Part shown: positions 49,951 through 59,169 of the stretch, in pieces
Numbering within the stretch: the stretch's first letter is position 1
Layout of the letters: each line of letters opens with the position of its first letter
From: JACVRW01 sp963803245
GTDB lineage: Bacteria > Actinomycetota > Thermoleophilia > Solirubrobacterales > Thermoleophilaceae
Direction: 5' to 3'
NCBI GenBank assembly: GCA_963803245.1
Contig: CAWDLI010000005.1
Location: forward strand, 52,890 to 116,889
Length of the DNA stretch: 64,000 bases
Program-made: the position numbers and the translations under genes
Notes under the pieces: model-generated
Told to the model about the DNA's origin: nothing
Databases searched by the model: none
Seen by the model: only the letters and a program-made list of their open reading frames with translations

Positions 49951-52104
49951 TCATCGGCGGGCCGCCAGCGCGGGTTCCCTGAGCGGCGAGGGCTCCACCC
50001 GGAGCAGCCGGGCCGGCCAGCTCGGCAGCCACCAGTTCCAGCGCCCCATCAGCGTGATCACGGCCGGAACGATGAGCGCGCGGATGACGGTCGCGTCGAG
50101 CAGGATCCCGGCGGCGAGGCCGGTGGCCATCATCTTCACGTCGGTCTCGGGCCCGGAGGCCATCGAGGTGAACGAGAGGAACAGGATCAGCGCCGCGCTC
50201 GTGACGAGCCGGCCCGTGCGGCCGATGCCCTGGATCACGGCCGTCTCCGTGGAGCCGGTGCGGTCGTACTCCTCCCGCATCCGGGCGAGGATGAAGACCT
50301 CGTAGTCCATCGACAGCCCGAACAGGAAGGCGAAGATCATCAGCGGCATCCACGACGGGATCGAGCCCGTGGCCTGGATGCCCCAGATCGCCTCCGAGCC
50401 GAAGCCGTGCTGCCAGACCAGCACCAGCACGCCCCAGGCGGCGGCGACGCTGAGGATGTTGAGAACGATCGCCTTGGCCGGGAGGAGGAGGGAGCGGAAG
50501 GCCCGGGCGAGCAGGATGAAGGTCGTGATCGTGATCAGGGCGATCATCAGCGGGAAGCTGCCGTAGACGGCATCGATGAAGTCGGCGTTGCCCGCGGGTT
50601 GCCCGCCCACGCGCACGTCGGCGCCGGCGCCATGCGCGGCCTCGCGCACGCCGGCGAGTGTGCTCTCGCCCGCGTCGGACCCGCTGTCGGGCACCGGGAT
50701 CGCCTCCACGAGAGCCGTTCCACCGCTCCGCCAGCCGGCGTTGTCGGGAGCGACCGCGCCGTGGATTCCCTCCACGCCGCGGAGGGCGGTGGCGACACCC
50801 TCGGGGTCGGTCCGCCCCTCGATCAGGATCTCGTGCGGCAGCAGCGCGCCCTCGCCGATGCCGGCCTTCTCCAGCGCCACCAGTCCCTGCTTCGCGGGAC
50901 CCGACCGGGCGACTGTGTCGGCATCGGAGCTTCCTAGCTGCAGGTCGGTGGCTGCGAGCGCCAGGGCCACGATCACCGCCAGGCCGCTGCATGCGGCGAG
51001 CCAGCGCCGCCGCGACACCGCGGTCGCCCAGCGGGTCCAGGCGCGGCTGGCCTTGTCGTCGGTGCGCCGGTGGGGCCAGTCGAGCCGGTTGCCGAGCTTC
51101 GCCATCACGACCGGGAGGAGCGTGATGGCCACGAGCGTCGAGACGAGCGGGATCAGCATCCCGCCGTAGCCCATCGAGCGGAGGAACGGCAGCGGAAGCG
51201 CCACCAGGGCGAGCAGGCCGATGGCGACGGTGATGCCGCTGAACACGACCGCGCGCCCGGCTGTCTCCATCGCCCGCTGCACCGCCTCGTCGCCGCTGCG
51301 CCCGTGGGCGCGCTCCTCGCGCCAGCGAGACACGACGATCAGCGAGTAGTCGATGGCCACGCCCAGCCCGATCAGCGCGATCAGGAACTGGACGATCGGC
51401 GACACGGCCGTGAGCTGCGTCAGCCCGAGCAGCAGCAGGAACGTCGTCAGGATCGAGACGATCGCCATCACGAGCGGGACGACGGCCAGGAACGAGGCGA
51501 ACACGAAGGTGAGCACCACCAGCGCCCCCACACCGCCGAGCACGGCCTCCAGCAGGACGCCGGGGCCCTCGTTGCCGCCGCTCTCCTGCGCGAGCGCGTC
51601 GAAGCCGGTCAGGCGCACCGGCTCGCCCCCCACCGTGGCCCCCCGGAGCGCCGACTGCGCGGCGCGCTCGGCGGCCGGGTTCTCGCCGAACGCCGAGTCC
51701 GGGTCGGGCGTGGGGTAGACGAGCGCGAAGGTGGTCCGCCGGTCCTTGGAGACGAACGCGTCGTCGCCGGTCGAGGCGTACGAGGCGATTCGCGCGCCCG
51801 GCAGCGCCTGCCTCAGGCGACCGTCGAGCTGTGCCAGCTCGGCCTCGACTCCCGGGGCGGTGACCGACTGGCCCTTCGGCAGGGTGACCACCGGGAGCAG
51901 CGGGGAGGTGTCGCCGCCGGTGCCCCGGTAGCGCTCGGCGATCGCGACGTTCGTCTCCCAGCCCTCCTTGTCGGGAACGGAGAACTCGGGCTCGAGCGCG
52001 CGCGAGGCGGGACCCGCGGCGGCGATGCCGGCGACGGTGAGCACGAGCCAGAAGACGACGACGGTGCGCTTGTGGGAGAGAACCCAGCGGGTGAGTGCGG
52101 TCAT
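49951..52104 (-). CDS. MMPL/RND-family membrane transporter
   Basis: 717 residues from ATG 52104 (a TTG at 52113 is possible). The first helix is TVVVFWLVLTVAGIAAAG. The two halves carry GVAIDYSLIVVSRWREE and FGLSMDYEVFILARMREEYD, the paired proton-relay Asp-Tyr motifs. It is intact, unlike the MMPL gene at 7803-10003. It exports lipids or hydrophobic compounds. It is divergent from a kinase/regulator pair over 135 bases, a common arrangement for stress-controlled pumps. Confidence 0.9.
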   Translation of the reverse strand: MTALTRWVLSHKRTVVVFWLVLTVAGIAAAGPASRALEPEFSVPDKEGWETNVAIAERYRGTGGDTSPLLPVVTLPKGQSVTAPGVEAELAQLDGRLRQALPGARIASYASTGDDAFVSKDRRTTFALVYPTPDPDSAFGENPAAERAAQSALRGATVGGEPVRLTGFDALAQESGGNEGPGVLLEAVLGGVGALVVLTFVFASFLAVVPLVMAIVSILTTFLLLLGLTQLTAVSPIVQFLIALIGLGVAIDYSLIVVSRWREERAHGRSGDEAVQRAMETAGRAVVFSGITVAIGLLALVALPLPFLRSMGYGGMLIPLVSTLVAITLLPVVMAKLGNRLDWPHRRTDDKASRAWTRWATAVSRRRWLAACSGLAVIVALALAATDLQLGSSDADTVARSGPAKQGLVALEKAGIGEGALLPHEILIEGRTDPEGVATALRGVEGIHGAVAPDNAGWRSGGTALVEAIPVPDSGSDAGESTLAGVREAAHGAGADVRVGGQPAGNADFIDAVYGSFPLMIALITITTFILLARAFRSLLLPAKAIVLNILSVAAAWGVLVLVWQHGFGSEAIWGIQATGSIPSWMPLMIFAFLFGLSMDYEVFILARMREEYDRTGSTETAVIQGIGRTGRLVTSAALILFLSFTSMASGPETDVKMMATGLAAGILLDATVIRALIVPAVITLMGRWNWWLPSWPARLLRVEPSPLREPALAARR

Positions 52105-52239
52105 GCGAGCCAACCTAGGTGCGCCGGCGCCTGCCGAAAACAGCCCGGGGGAGGGTCTTCGGGTCCCCCCTGGGGTGGACGCGCGATCAACCGACGGGGC
52201 GATTCCGCCGCTCCGGAGCGGAGCTACCCTCGGCTGACG

Positions 52240-53427
52240 ATGGCCTCATCGCACGCAGCCCGGCCCACCCCGATGCGCGCGCACCTGCCGCTCGACGCGG
52301 CGATCGCGGTCGCGGTGTTCGCCGCCTCGGTCGGTCTGCTGGCCGTCGGCGAGAGCAACGAGGGCGACGGCACCGTCGATGCCTTCGAGGTGGCGCTCGT
52401 CGCGATCGCGTCCCTGCCGCTGGTGGCCCGGCGCGCCGCCCCGATCACCGTCTTCGTGATCACGGCCCTCGCGACCACGGTGCTCGCAGCCGTGGCTGTG
52501 CCCGCCGGCCCCCCGATCGGCCCGACGCTCGCGATCTACTGGATGGTCACCGCCAGCGACGAGTCGCGCGACAGCACGCGGCTGATGGCGGTGCTGGTCG
52601 CGGCGATGCTGGTCGCGCACGTCGCCGCGAACGGCATCCAGGAGGAGCGCTTCCCGCTCGTGGAGATCCTCTTCGGCGTGCTCGTCTGGGGCGGCGCGTG
52701 GCTGGCCGGGGACAGGACGCGCCTTCGCCGGGAGCGCATGGCGGAGCTCGAGGAACGCGCCCTGCGCGCGGAGCGCGAGGCCGAGAGCGAGCGCCGCCTG
52801 GCGGCGGCCGAGGAGCGCACCCGGATCGCCCGTGACCTGCACGACTCGGCGGGCCACGCCATCAACGTGATCCTCGTCCACGCCGGCCTCGGGCGCCTGC
52901 GGACCGACAGCGACCCCCAGGCCGCCCGCGAGGCCTTCGAGACGATCGAGGAGGTCGCGCGCGAGACGGTCGGCGAGATCGACCAGATGGTCCGCGCGCT
53001 GCGTGACGACGGCACGGTCGCGGAGGGCGTGGAGCCGCCGCCCGGGCTCGCGTCACTCGACGGGCTGATCGAGCGCCACCGCGCCGCCGGGCTCACCGTC
53101 ACGGCCGGCGTCCACGGGGACCTCGACGCGATTCCCCCGGCCGTCGACAGAGGCGCCTACCGCATCCTCCAGGAGGCGCTCACCAACGCGGCCCGCCACG
53201 GCGCCGGCAGCGCGAGCGTCGAGGTCGTGCCCGGCCACGGCGAGCTCGAGCTCACGGTCGAGAACCCGGTGAGCAGCGACCGGCCCGCCCGCGCCGGCCG
53301 CGGGGGGCAGGGGGTCATCGGGATGCGTGAGCGCGCCGACCTTCTCGGCGGGAGCATGGAGGCGGGTCTCCGAAACGGGACCTACCGGATGCACGCGCGG
53401 CTCCCGTTCCTGAGGCACCGGTCATGA
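52240..53427 (+). CDS. Membrane sensor histidine kinase, HisKA_3 type
   Basis: 395 residues from ATG 52240. Four to five N-terminal helices (AAIAVAVFAASVGLLAVG, PITVFVITALATTVLAAVAV and others) are followed by a coiled linker of alternating Glu/Arg. The phospho-acceptor is H201 in ARDLHDSAGHAINVILVHAG. The ATPase has LQEALTNAARHGAGSASVE and GRGGQGVIGMRERADLLGG. Its stop overlaps the ATG of the cognate regulator. Confidence 0.9.
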   Translation: MASSHAARPTPMRAHLPLDAAIAVAVFAASVGLLAVGESNEGDGTVDAFEVALVAIASLPLVARRAAPITVFVITALATTVLAAVAVPAGPPIGPTLAIYWMVTASDESRDSTRLMAVLVAAMLVAHVAANGIQEERFPLVEILFGVLVWGGAWLAGDRTRLRRERMAELEERALRAEREAESERRLAAAEERTRIARDLHDSAGHAINVILVHAGLGRLRTDSDPQAAREAFETIEEVARETVGEIDQMVRALRDDGTVAEGVEPPPGLASLDGLIERHRAAGLTVTAGVHGDLDAIPPAVDRGAYRILQEALTNAARHGAGSASVEVVPGHGELELTVENPVSSDRPARAGRGGQGVIGMRERADLLGGSMEAGLRNGTYRMHARLPFLRHRS

Positions 53428-54092
53428 GCGACACGCCCGTGCGAGTGCTGATCGTGGACGACGACGACCTCATGCGCGCCGGCCTGCGCGGCGTGCTCTC
53501 GAGCGATGAGGGGATCGAGGTGGTCGGTGAGGCCGGCGACGGGCGCGACGCCCTCTACCGGACCCGGCTGCTGCAGCCGGACGTGGTGCTCATGGACGTG
53601 CGCATGCCCGACGTGGACGGCATCTCCGCCACGCACCAGGTGCTCGCCGACTTCCCCGAGGTGAAGGTCGTGATCCTCACCACGTTCGAGGAGGACGACT
53701 ACATATTCGGCGCCCTCAGCGCGGGTGCGTCCGGCTTCCTCCTCAAGCGCACCTCACCGGAGGAGCTCCACGCCGCCATCCACACCATCGCGGCCGGCGA
53801 CTCGCTGCTGTCCCCGTCGGTCACCCGGCGCGTGATCGAGCGCATGGCCGGGCAGCCGGCGCCCGACCCGTCGCGCAGCGATCGCCTGGACGAGCTCACC
53901 CCGCGCGAGCGCGAGGTGCTCGCGCTGGTGGCCCGCGGCCTCTCGAACGGCGAGATCGGCGCCGAGCTCGTGATCGAGGAGTCCACGGTCAAGACGCACC
54001 TCAACCGGATCCTCACGAAGCTAGGCGCCCGCGACCGGGTGCAGGCGGTGATCTTCGCCTTCGAGAGCGGACTGGGCCCGCCGGGTCCCTAG
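53424..54092 (+). CDS. NarL/LuxR-family response regulator
   Basis: 222 residues; ATG overlaps the kinase stop (ATGA). Receiver: VLIVDDDDLMRAGLR, phospho-acceptor Asp in VVLMDVRMPDVDG, Lys in GFLLKRTSPEEL. Output: LTPREREVLALVARGLSNGE and ESTVKTHLNRILTKLGARDR. With the kinase it forms a DesKR/LiaSR-like pair that may control the divergent MMPL gene (inference from position). Confidence 0.92.
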   Translation: MSDTPVRVLIVDDDDLMRAGLRGVLSSDEGIEVVGEAGDGRDALYRTRLLQPDVVLMDVRMPDVDGISATHQVLADFPEVKVVILTTFEEDDYIFGALSAGASGFLLKRTSPEELHAAIHTIAAGDSLLSPSVTRRVIERMAGQPAPDPSRSDRLDELTPREREVLALVARGLSNGEIGAELVIEESTVKTHLNRILTKLGARDRVQAVIFAFESGLGPPGP

Positions 54093-54134
54093 ACCGACTG
54101 GACTTGCGGCCCGCCGGTCGGCGAGGATGCCCCC

Positions 54135-57100
54135 ATGGCGGCTAAGGAGAAGGTCGCGATCCTCGGCGGAGGCATGGCGTCGATCGTCGCCGCCTACGAG
54201 CTCACCAGCACGCCGGAGCTGTGCGAGCGCTACGACGTCACCGTCCACCAGTTCGGCTGGCGCCTCGGAGGCAAGTGCGCGAGCGGGCGCAACGCGGAGT
54301 ACGGCCAGCGCATCGAGGAGCACGGGCTGCACATCTGGTTCGGCTTCTACGAGAACGCCTTCCGGGTGATGCGCGACGCATACGAGAAGCTCGGCCGCCA
54401 GCCCGGCGAGCCGCTCGCCACCTGGCGCGACGCGTTCAAGCCGTGTGACGAGATCGTGCTCTACGAGCAATTCGAGGAGCGCTGGCTGGGATGGTGCTTC
54501 AAGCCTCCGGGCAACCCGCTCACGCCGGGCGAGTCGGGCTACCTGCCGGACTTCTGGGAGGTGGCCCACACGATGCTCGACCACCTGTTCGGGCGGTGGG
54601 AGCACCTGAAGGCGCACAACCCGCACGCCCCCGGGGGAATGGCCCCGCCGCGGGTGGGCCTGCCGTTCGGGCTGCACCTCCCGTTCGGTGTTCCGTTCGG
54701 GATCGATCGCATGGCGGGTCATGCCGTCGCGCGGCTCGTCCCGTGGGCGGTGCCCTCGCCGGAGCGGGCGATCATCGACGCGCTCAGGATCGCCGAGCAG
54801 CGCATGATGGTCGGCACGACGGACCACGACGAGCACGCGCATCGCTCGCTTCTGTTCGACGCCCTCGACGAGTTCAAGCGCTGGCTCTGGCACTACATCG
54901 TCGAGCCGAACCTCGGCGACGACGACCTGCGCCTGTTCTTCACGATGTTCGACACCGGCACGACGATCCTCGAGGGCATCATCGAGGACGGGCTCATCGA
55001 GTTCGGCTTCGACACCGTCAACCACGAGGACCTCCGCGAGTGGCTCGGGCGCCACGGCGCGCGGGAGATCACACTCGAGCAGGGCCCCTTCGTGCGCGCG
55101 CTCTACGACATGGCGTTCGGGTACGTGGACGGCGACGTGAACAAGCCCGACATGGCGGCCGGCACCGCGGTGCACGACCTGCTGCGGATCTTCTTCACCT
55201 ATCGCGAGGCCTTCGCCTGGAAGATGCAGGCGGGGATGGGCGACACGGTCTTCACGCCCTTCTACGAGGTGCTGAAGCGGCGCGGGGTCCACTTCGAGTT
55301 CTTCAGCTGGGTCTCGCACCTCGGGCTCTCGCCCGACAAGCGCCTCGTCGACTCGATCGACGTCATCCCGCAGGTGACCCTCAAGGCCGAGGAGTACGAG
55401 CCGCTGGTCGAGGTCCACGAGCTCGCCTGCTGGCCGAGCGAGCCGGACTGGGACCAGATCGTGGACGGCGAGGAGCTGCGCAGGCGCGGCGTGAACCTCG
55501 AATGGGAGCCCAATCCGCTCGGCCGCGAGCCCAGGCGGCTGGTTCGCGGCGAGGACTTCGACATCGCGGTGCTCGGCATCTCCGTGGCGGCGCTGCCGGA
55601 CATCTGCCAGGAGCTGATCGCGGACGAGAACAACCCGGAGTTCCGCGAGATGATCGACAACTCGCACACGGTGATGACACAGGCCTTCCAGCTCTGGCTC
55701 AACAAGTCTGAGAGCGAGCTGGGCTGGCAGTTCGGCGCCGACTCGATCATGACCGCGTACGTCGAGCCGCTCGACACCTATGCGGACATGGACCACCTGA
55801 TCAAGCGCGAGTCCTGGCCCACCGAGGAGAGGGTCGAGCACCTCGCCTACTTCTGCGGCGTGATCGAGGACCGCAAGGGCGACACGCAGGAGAGCGTGAA
55901 CGAGCGCGCTCATGCCAACGCCGTCGACTACGTGGTGAACGACGCGAAGCGCATCTGGCCGGGCAGCGTCGACCGCGACGGCGGGTTCGACTGGAACCTG
56001 CTCGTCGCGCGCACCGGCAGGGGGCCGGCGAGGTTCGACTCGCAGTTCTGGCTCGGGAACTTCCAGGAGACCGAGCGCTACGTGATCACTCCGGCGGGAA
56101 GCGTCCGGTACCGGCTCGCCGCGGACGGGTCCGGCTACGCGAACCTCGTCCTCGCGGGCGACTGGGTCAAGACGGCCCTGGACGCGGGCTGCGTGGAGGC
56201 GGCGGTCATGTCCGGCATGCAGGCATCGCGGGCGATCTGCGGGGTGCCGAGCGAGATCTTCGGCGAGGACCAGGGCTGGCTCGGCGGCGCCGGCGTCTCC
56301 GCCGGCCTGGCCGGCTACGTCGAATACGGCGGCCTTGCCACCTGCCCGTCACCCGTCGACTGCGACGACGCGACCCTGTACAGCCTCTTCCTCGAGGCCG
56401 ACCACGAGTGCCTTGTCCGCCTGTGCGACAAGGTGTTCGCGGCACCCTCGAACGGCCGCGTCGCCGTGCGGCCGCTGGGGTCCCACGTGATGCTGAGCTT
56501 CGGCGCCGTCGAGAAGATCAAGCCGCGGCTGGAGCCCTGGTCCAAGATGGGCTTCGCGCGTGAGGAGCAGGCCGCGATCTGGGTGCCGGTGGTCGTGCAT
56601 CGCGGCGACGGGCTCCTCCCTTCGCTGGGGTGGTTCGTGCCCTACATGTTCGTCGACAACCCGCTCTCGCTGGCGGGCGGGCGCGAGATCTATGGGTTCA
56701 ACAAGAACCAGGGGCTGATCGAGCTGCCCGGCGAGGACGGTGCCGGTCCTCTCAAGGTGCACGCGTACGGGGGCAACTACGGGGGCGGCGACCCTGCCGG
56801 GTGGAATCCCCTGATCGAGGTCACACCGGCCGCGCCCGGACCGTTTACGCGCGGGGAGAGCAGGTGGGAGGACCTGGAGGGCCTCCTGGACCTGGTCACC
56901 CTCCAGGACCTGGATCTGGCGCCCATGCTCTTCCGCGACATCCTGCGCATGCAGGGACCGCCGCAGTTCTTCCTGAAGCAGTTCCGCTCCGTCGAGGACG
57001 GCCGGCTCGCGAGCCAGCAGCAGATCACCAAGGCCGGCGTGAAGCTGAACCGGATCAAGGGCTGGGACCTGCTCGGCGAGTTCGACTACAGGCAGCAGCA

Positions 57101-57227
57101 TCTCGACAGTCATCCGCTCGCCGAAGAGCTCGGGCTACGGGATCAGACGACGAGCCTGGCGTTCGCGATCGAGGTGGACTTCACGCTCGAGAACGGACAC
57201 CCGCTCTGGCAGGGGCCCTGCGGCTAG
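54135..57227 (+). CDS. FAD-dependent oxidoreductase fused to acetoacetate-decarboxylase-like domain
   Basis: 1030 residues. The N-terminus is an amine-oxidase/phytoene-desaturase-type flavoprotein: VAILGGGMASIVAAYELTS, HQFGWRLGGKCASGRNAEYG and HGLHIWFGFYENAFRVM, closing with NLVLAGDWVKTALDAGCVEA (about 675). From about 745 a second domain follows; GWFVPYMFVDNPLSLAGGRE and IYGFNKNQG (Lys near 857) match acetoacetate decarboxylase, whose Schiff-base Lys lies in a GRE-x-x-G-x-x-K block. There is no visible frame break, so the fusion is genuine. It may oxidise then decarboxylate a beta-keto or lipid-derived acid; the substrate is unknown. Confidence 0.82.
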   Translation: MAAKEKVAILGGGMASIVAAYELTSTPELCERYDVTVHQFGWRLGGKCASGRNAEYGQRIEEHGLHIWFGFYENAFRVMRDAYEKLGRQPGEPLATWRDAFKPCDEIVLYEQFEERWLGWCFKPPGNPLTPGESGYLPDFWEVAHTMLDHLFGRWEHLKAHNPHAPGGMAPPRVGLPFGLHLPFGVPFGIDRMAGHAVARLVPWAVPSPERAIIDALRIAEQRMMVGTTDHDEHAHRSLLFDALDEFKRWLWHYIVEPNLGDDDLRLFFTMFDTGTTILEGIIEDGLIEFGFDTVNHEDLREWLGRHGAREITLEQGPFVRALYDMAFGYVDGDVNKPDMAAGTAVHDLLRIFFTYREAFAWKMQAGMGDTVFTPFYEVLKRRGVHFEFFSWVSHLGLSPDKRLVDSIDVIPQVTLKAEEYEPLVEVHELACWPSEPDWDQIVDGEELRRRGVNLEWEPNPLGREPRRLVRGEDFDIAVLGISVAALPDICQELIADENNPEFREMIDNSHTVMTQAFQLWLNKSESELGWQFGADSIMTAYVEPLDTYADMDHLIKRESWPTEERVEHLAYFCGVIEDRKGDTQESVNERAHANAVDYVVNDAKRIWPGSVDRDGGFDWNLLVARTGRGPARFDSQFWLGNFQETERYVITPAGSVRYRLAADGSGYANLVLAGDWVKTALDAGCVEAAVMSGMQASRAICGVPSEIFGEDQGWLGGAGVSAGLAGYVEYGGLATCPSPVDCDDATLYSLFLEADHECLVRLCDKVFAAPSNGRVAVRPLGSHVMLSFGAVEKIKPRLEPWSKMGFAREEQAAIWVPVVVHRGDGLLPSLGWFVPYMFVDNPLSLAGGREIYGFNKNQGLIELPGEDGAGPLKVHAYGGNYGGGDPAGWNPLIEVTPAAPGPFTRGESRWEDLEGLLDLVTLQDLDLAPMLFRDILRMQGPPQFFLKQFRSVEDGRLASQQQITKAGVKLNRIKGWDLLGEFDYRQQHLDSHPLAEELGLRDQTTSLAFAIEVDFTLENGHPLWQGPCG

Positions 57228-57625
57228 GTGCCGTCCTCCACCGTTCCCTCGAAGGCCTCCTCCAGCTCCCCGAAGTAGCCGATGTGGACCACCTGTCCGC
57301 CGCGCAGCGTGTAGGCGGCCACGACGCGCTGCTCGACCACGTCCTCGCTGCCGGGAAGGAGCCCGCGCCAGCGCGTGGGCACGAACACGGAATCCCCGCG
57401 CTCGATGTACTCGTCGGCCACCACCTCCGACTTCTCGAAGATCGCGATGATGGAGGCGAACGCATCGATGATCGCCTCCGCGCCGGAGAGCCGGCCCGCC
57501 GCCAGCCACAGCCCGCCGGCGTCGGCCGTCACGTCCGAGGCGTACATGGCGCGAACGGCCTCGAGGTCGCCCTGGTTCCAAGCCTCGTAGCCCCGTCGAA
57601 TCGTGTCGACGTTCGCCTGGGACAT
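57224..57625 (-). CDS. SnoaL/NTF2-like protein
   Basis: 133 residues: VDTIRRGYEAWNQGDLEAVR, MYASDVTADAGGLWLAAGRL and RVVAAYTLRGGQVVHIGYFG. SnoaL-like fold without signal peptide. It converges on the FAD/ADC fusion gene (4-base overlap) and is 10 bases downstream of a berberine-bridge-type oxidase on the same strand, so it is probably in that transcript. Confidence 0.75.
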   Translation of the reverse strand: MSQANVDTIRRGYEAWNQGDLEAVRAMYASDVTADAGGLWLAAGRLSGAEAIIDAFASIIAIFEKSEVVADEYIERGDSVFVPTRWRGLLPGSEDVVEQRVVAAYTLRGGQVVHIGYFGELEEAFEGTVEDGT

Positions 57626-57635
57626 GGGATCGGAT

Positions 57636-59021
57636 CTACACCGGCGCGACGCTCGGCGGGATGTTCTGGTTCAGAGCGAAGACGTTCTCCGGGTCGTACC
57701 TGTCCTTCAGCGCGACCAGCCGCTCGTACTTCTCGTGGCCGAAGGACGCCCGCAGGCGGCTTGCGCCCTCGTCCTCCATGATGAAGTTGAGCGGCGCCGT
57801 GCCCGCGCCCCACGGACGCATCGCGTCCATGAAGGAGCGCGCGAGCCCGACCTCCGAGTCGGCCTGCTCCTCCCCGAACCACATGGCCAGGTAGAAGTAG
57901 TACCACTTGGCATCGGGCACCTCGAGCGCCATCGCGCTCCGGTTCGTGCGGTCGACCGCCCCGCCCAGCCGCGCGAAGATCACCTGGGTGAACGGCGAGC
58001 CGATCTTCGTGGCCCTGTCCACCGCGCCGTCGATCGCCTCGTCGGGCAGCTCCGCCATGTAGTCGACCTTGAAGTACTCGTGGATGCCCCACGGGTTGCC
58101 CCCGTCGATCATCGCCTGCACCGCGGTGTAGGGCATGGGCTGCACCATCTTGAGCACCGGCTCGCCCCACTCGATCAGCGGCCGGAAGAACTCCTCGCCC
58201 TCCTGCGGGTCGCCCAGGTAGACGAGGATCAGCCCCGTGGCGGGCTTGCCGCGGATCTCCTCCGGCACGAAGTCCTCGGGCGGCGCCGTGAGCAGGGCCA
58301 GGCCGCCGCCTGCCTCGTCCGGTGCCTTCTCCATGAAGTCGCGGTAGAAGCGCATCAGCTCCGGGGCCGCCTCGCGCGGGTGCATGATCATCCCGCCGAA
58401 CACGAGCGGCCCGACGGGGTGCAGGCGGAACTCGAACTCGGTCACGACGCCGAAGTTGCCGCCGCCGCCCCTGAGGCCCCAGAGCAGCTCGGGGTTCTCC
58501 TCCGCGCTGGCGCGGAGCACCTGGCCGTCCGCGGTCACGATCTCGGCGGAGATGAGGCTCTCGCACGTGACCCCGTACTTGCGCTCGATCCAGCCCGACC
58601 CGCTTCCGAGCGTCAGTCCCGCGACGCCCGTGTGCGTCACGCGCCCGCCCGTCACCGCCAGGCCGTGCTCCTGCGTGGCGGCGTCGAGCTCGCCCCAGTT
58701 GAGCCCGGCGCCGAAGCGCCCCGTCCGGTTCTCGACGTCGATCTCGGCCTTCTTCATCGGACCGGTGTCGATCACGATCCCGTCGTCGCAGGTCGAATGC
58801 CCGGCGGTGGAGTGCCCGCCGCCGCGAACCGCGACCACGAGGTTGTTCTCACGCGCGTGCGCGAGGGCGGCCCGCACGTCCTCGGCGCTGGTGCAGCGGG
58901 CGATCAGCGCGGGACGCTTGTCGATCCTGCCGTTGAAGAGGCCGCGCGCCTCGTCGTAGCCGGGGTCGTCGGGGCCGATCAACTCGCCCGTGAACTGCGA
59001 GAGCGGGGCCAGTGTGCTCAT
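57636..59021 (-). CDS. Berberine-bridge-enzyme-like FAD-linked oxidase
   Basis: 461 residues. The FAD-binding PCMH domain shows VVAVRGGGHSTAGHSTCDDG (the His of the flavin-linkage motif) and VTHTGVAGLTLGSGSGWIER. ENPELLWGLRGGGGNFGVVT precedes the substrate domain, and the C-terminal BBE motif is YDPENVFALNQNIPP. The usual second attachment Cys of bicovalent enzymes is not evident. The family oxidises sugars, alcohols or alkaloid-like compounds. A close paralogue is directly upstream, which suggests tandem duplication. Confidence 0.9.
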   Translation of the reverse strand: MSTLAPLSQFTGELIGPDDPGYDEARGLFNGRIDKRPALIARCTSAEDVRAALAHARENNLVVAVRGGGHSTAGHSTCDDGIVIDTGPMKKAEIDVENRTGRFGAGLNWGELDAATQEHGLAVTGGRVTHTGVAGLTLGSGSGWIERKYGVTCESLISAEIVTADGQVLRASAEENPELLWGLRGGGGNFGVVTEFEFRLHPVGPLVFGGMIMHPREAAPELMRFYRDFMEKAPDEAGGGLALLTAPPEDFVPEEIRGKPATGLILVYLGDPQEGEEFFRPLIEWGEPVLKMVQPMPYTAVQAMIDGGNPWGIHEYFKVDYMAELPDEAIDGAVDRATKIGSPFTQVIFARLGGAVDRTNRSAMALEVPDAKWYYFYLAMWFGEEQADSEVGLARSFMDAMRPWGAGTAPLNFIMEDEGASRLRASFGHEKYERLVALKDRYDPENVFALNQNIPPSVAPV

Positions 59022-59169
59022 GGTTCCTCCATCCGGCGGTCTTTCGAGATGTCGCTACGCACTATCTCGCGTCGGCCCCCGTGCTGCAACAGCCCCGCCG
59101 CAGGAGGTGGGGAGGAGCCGGCCCGGGCCTCGGGGTCCCCCGAGGCGCCGGACCGGCCATCCCGAGCCC

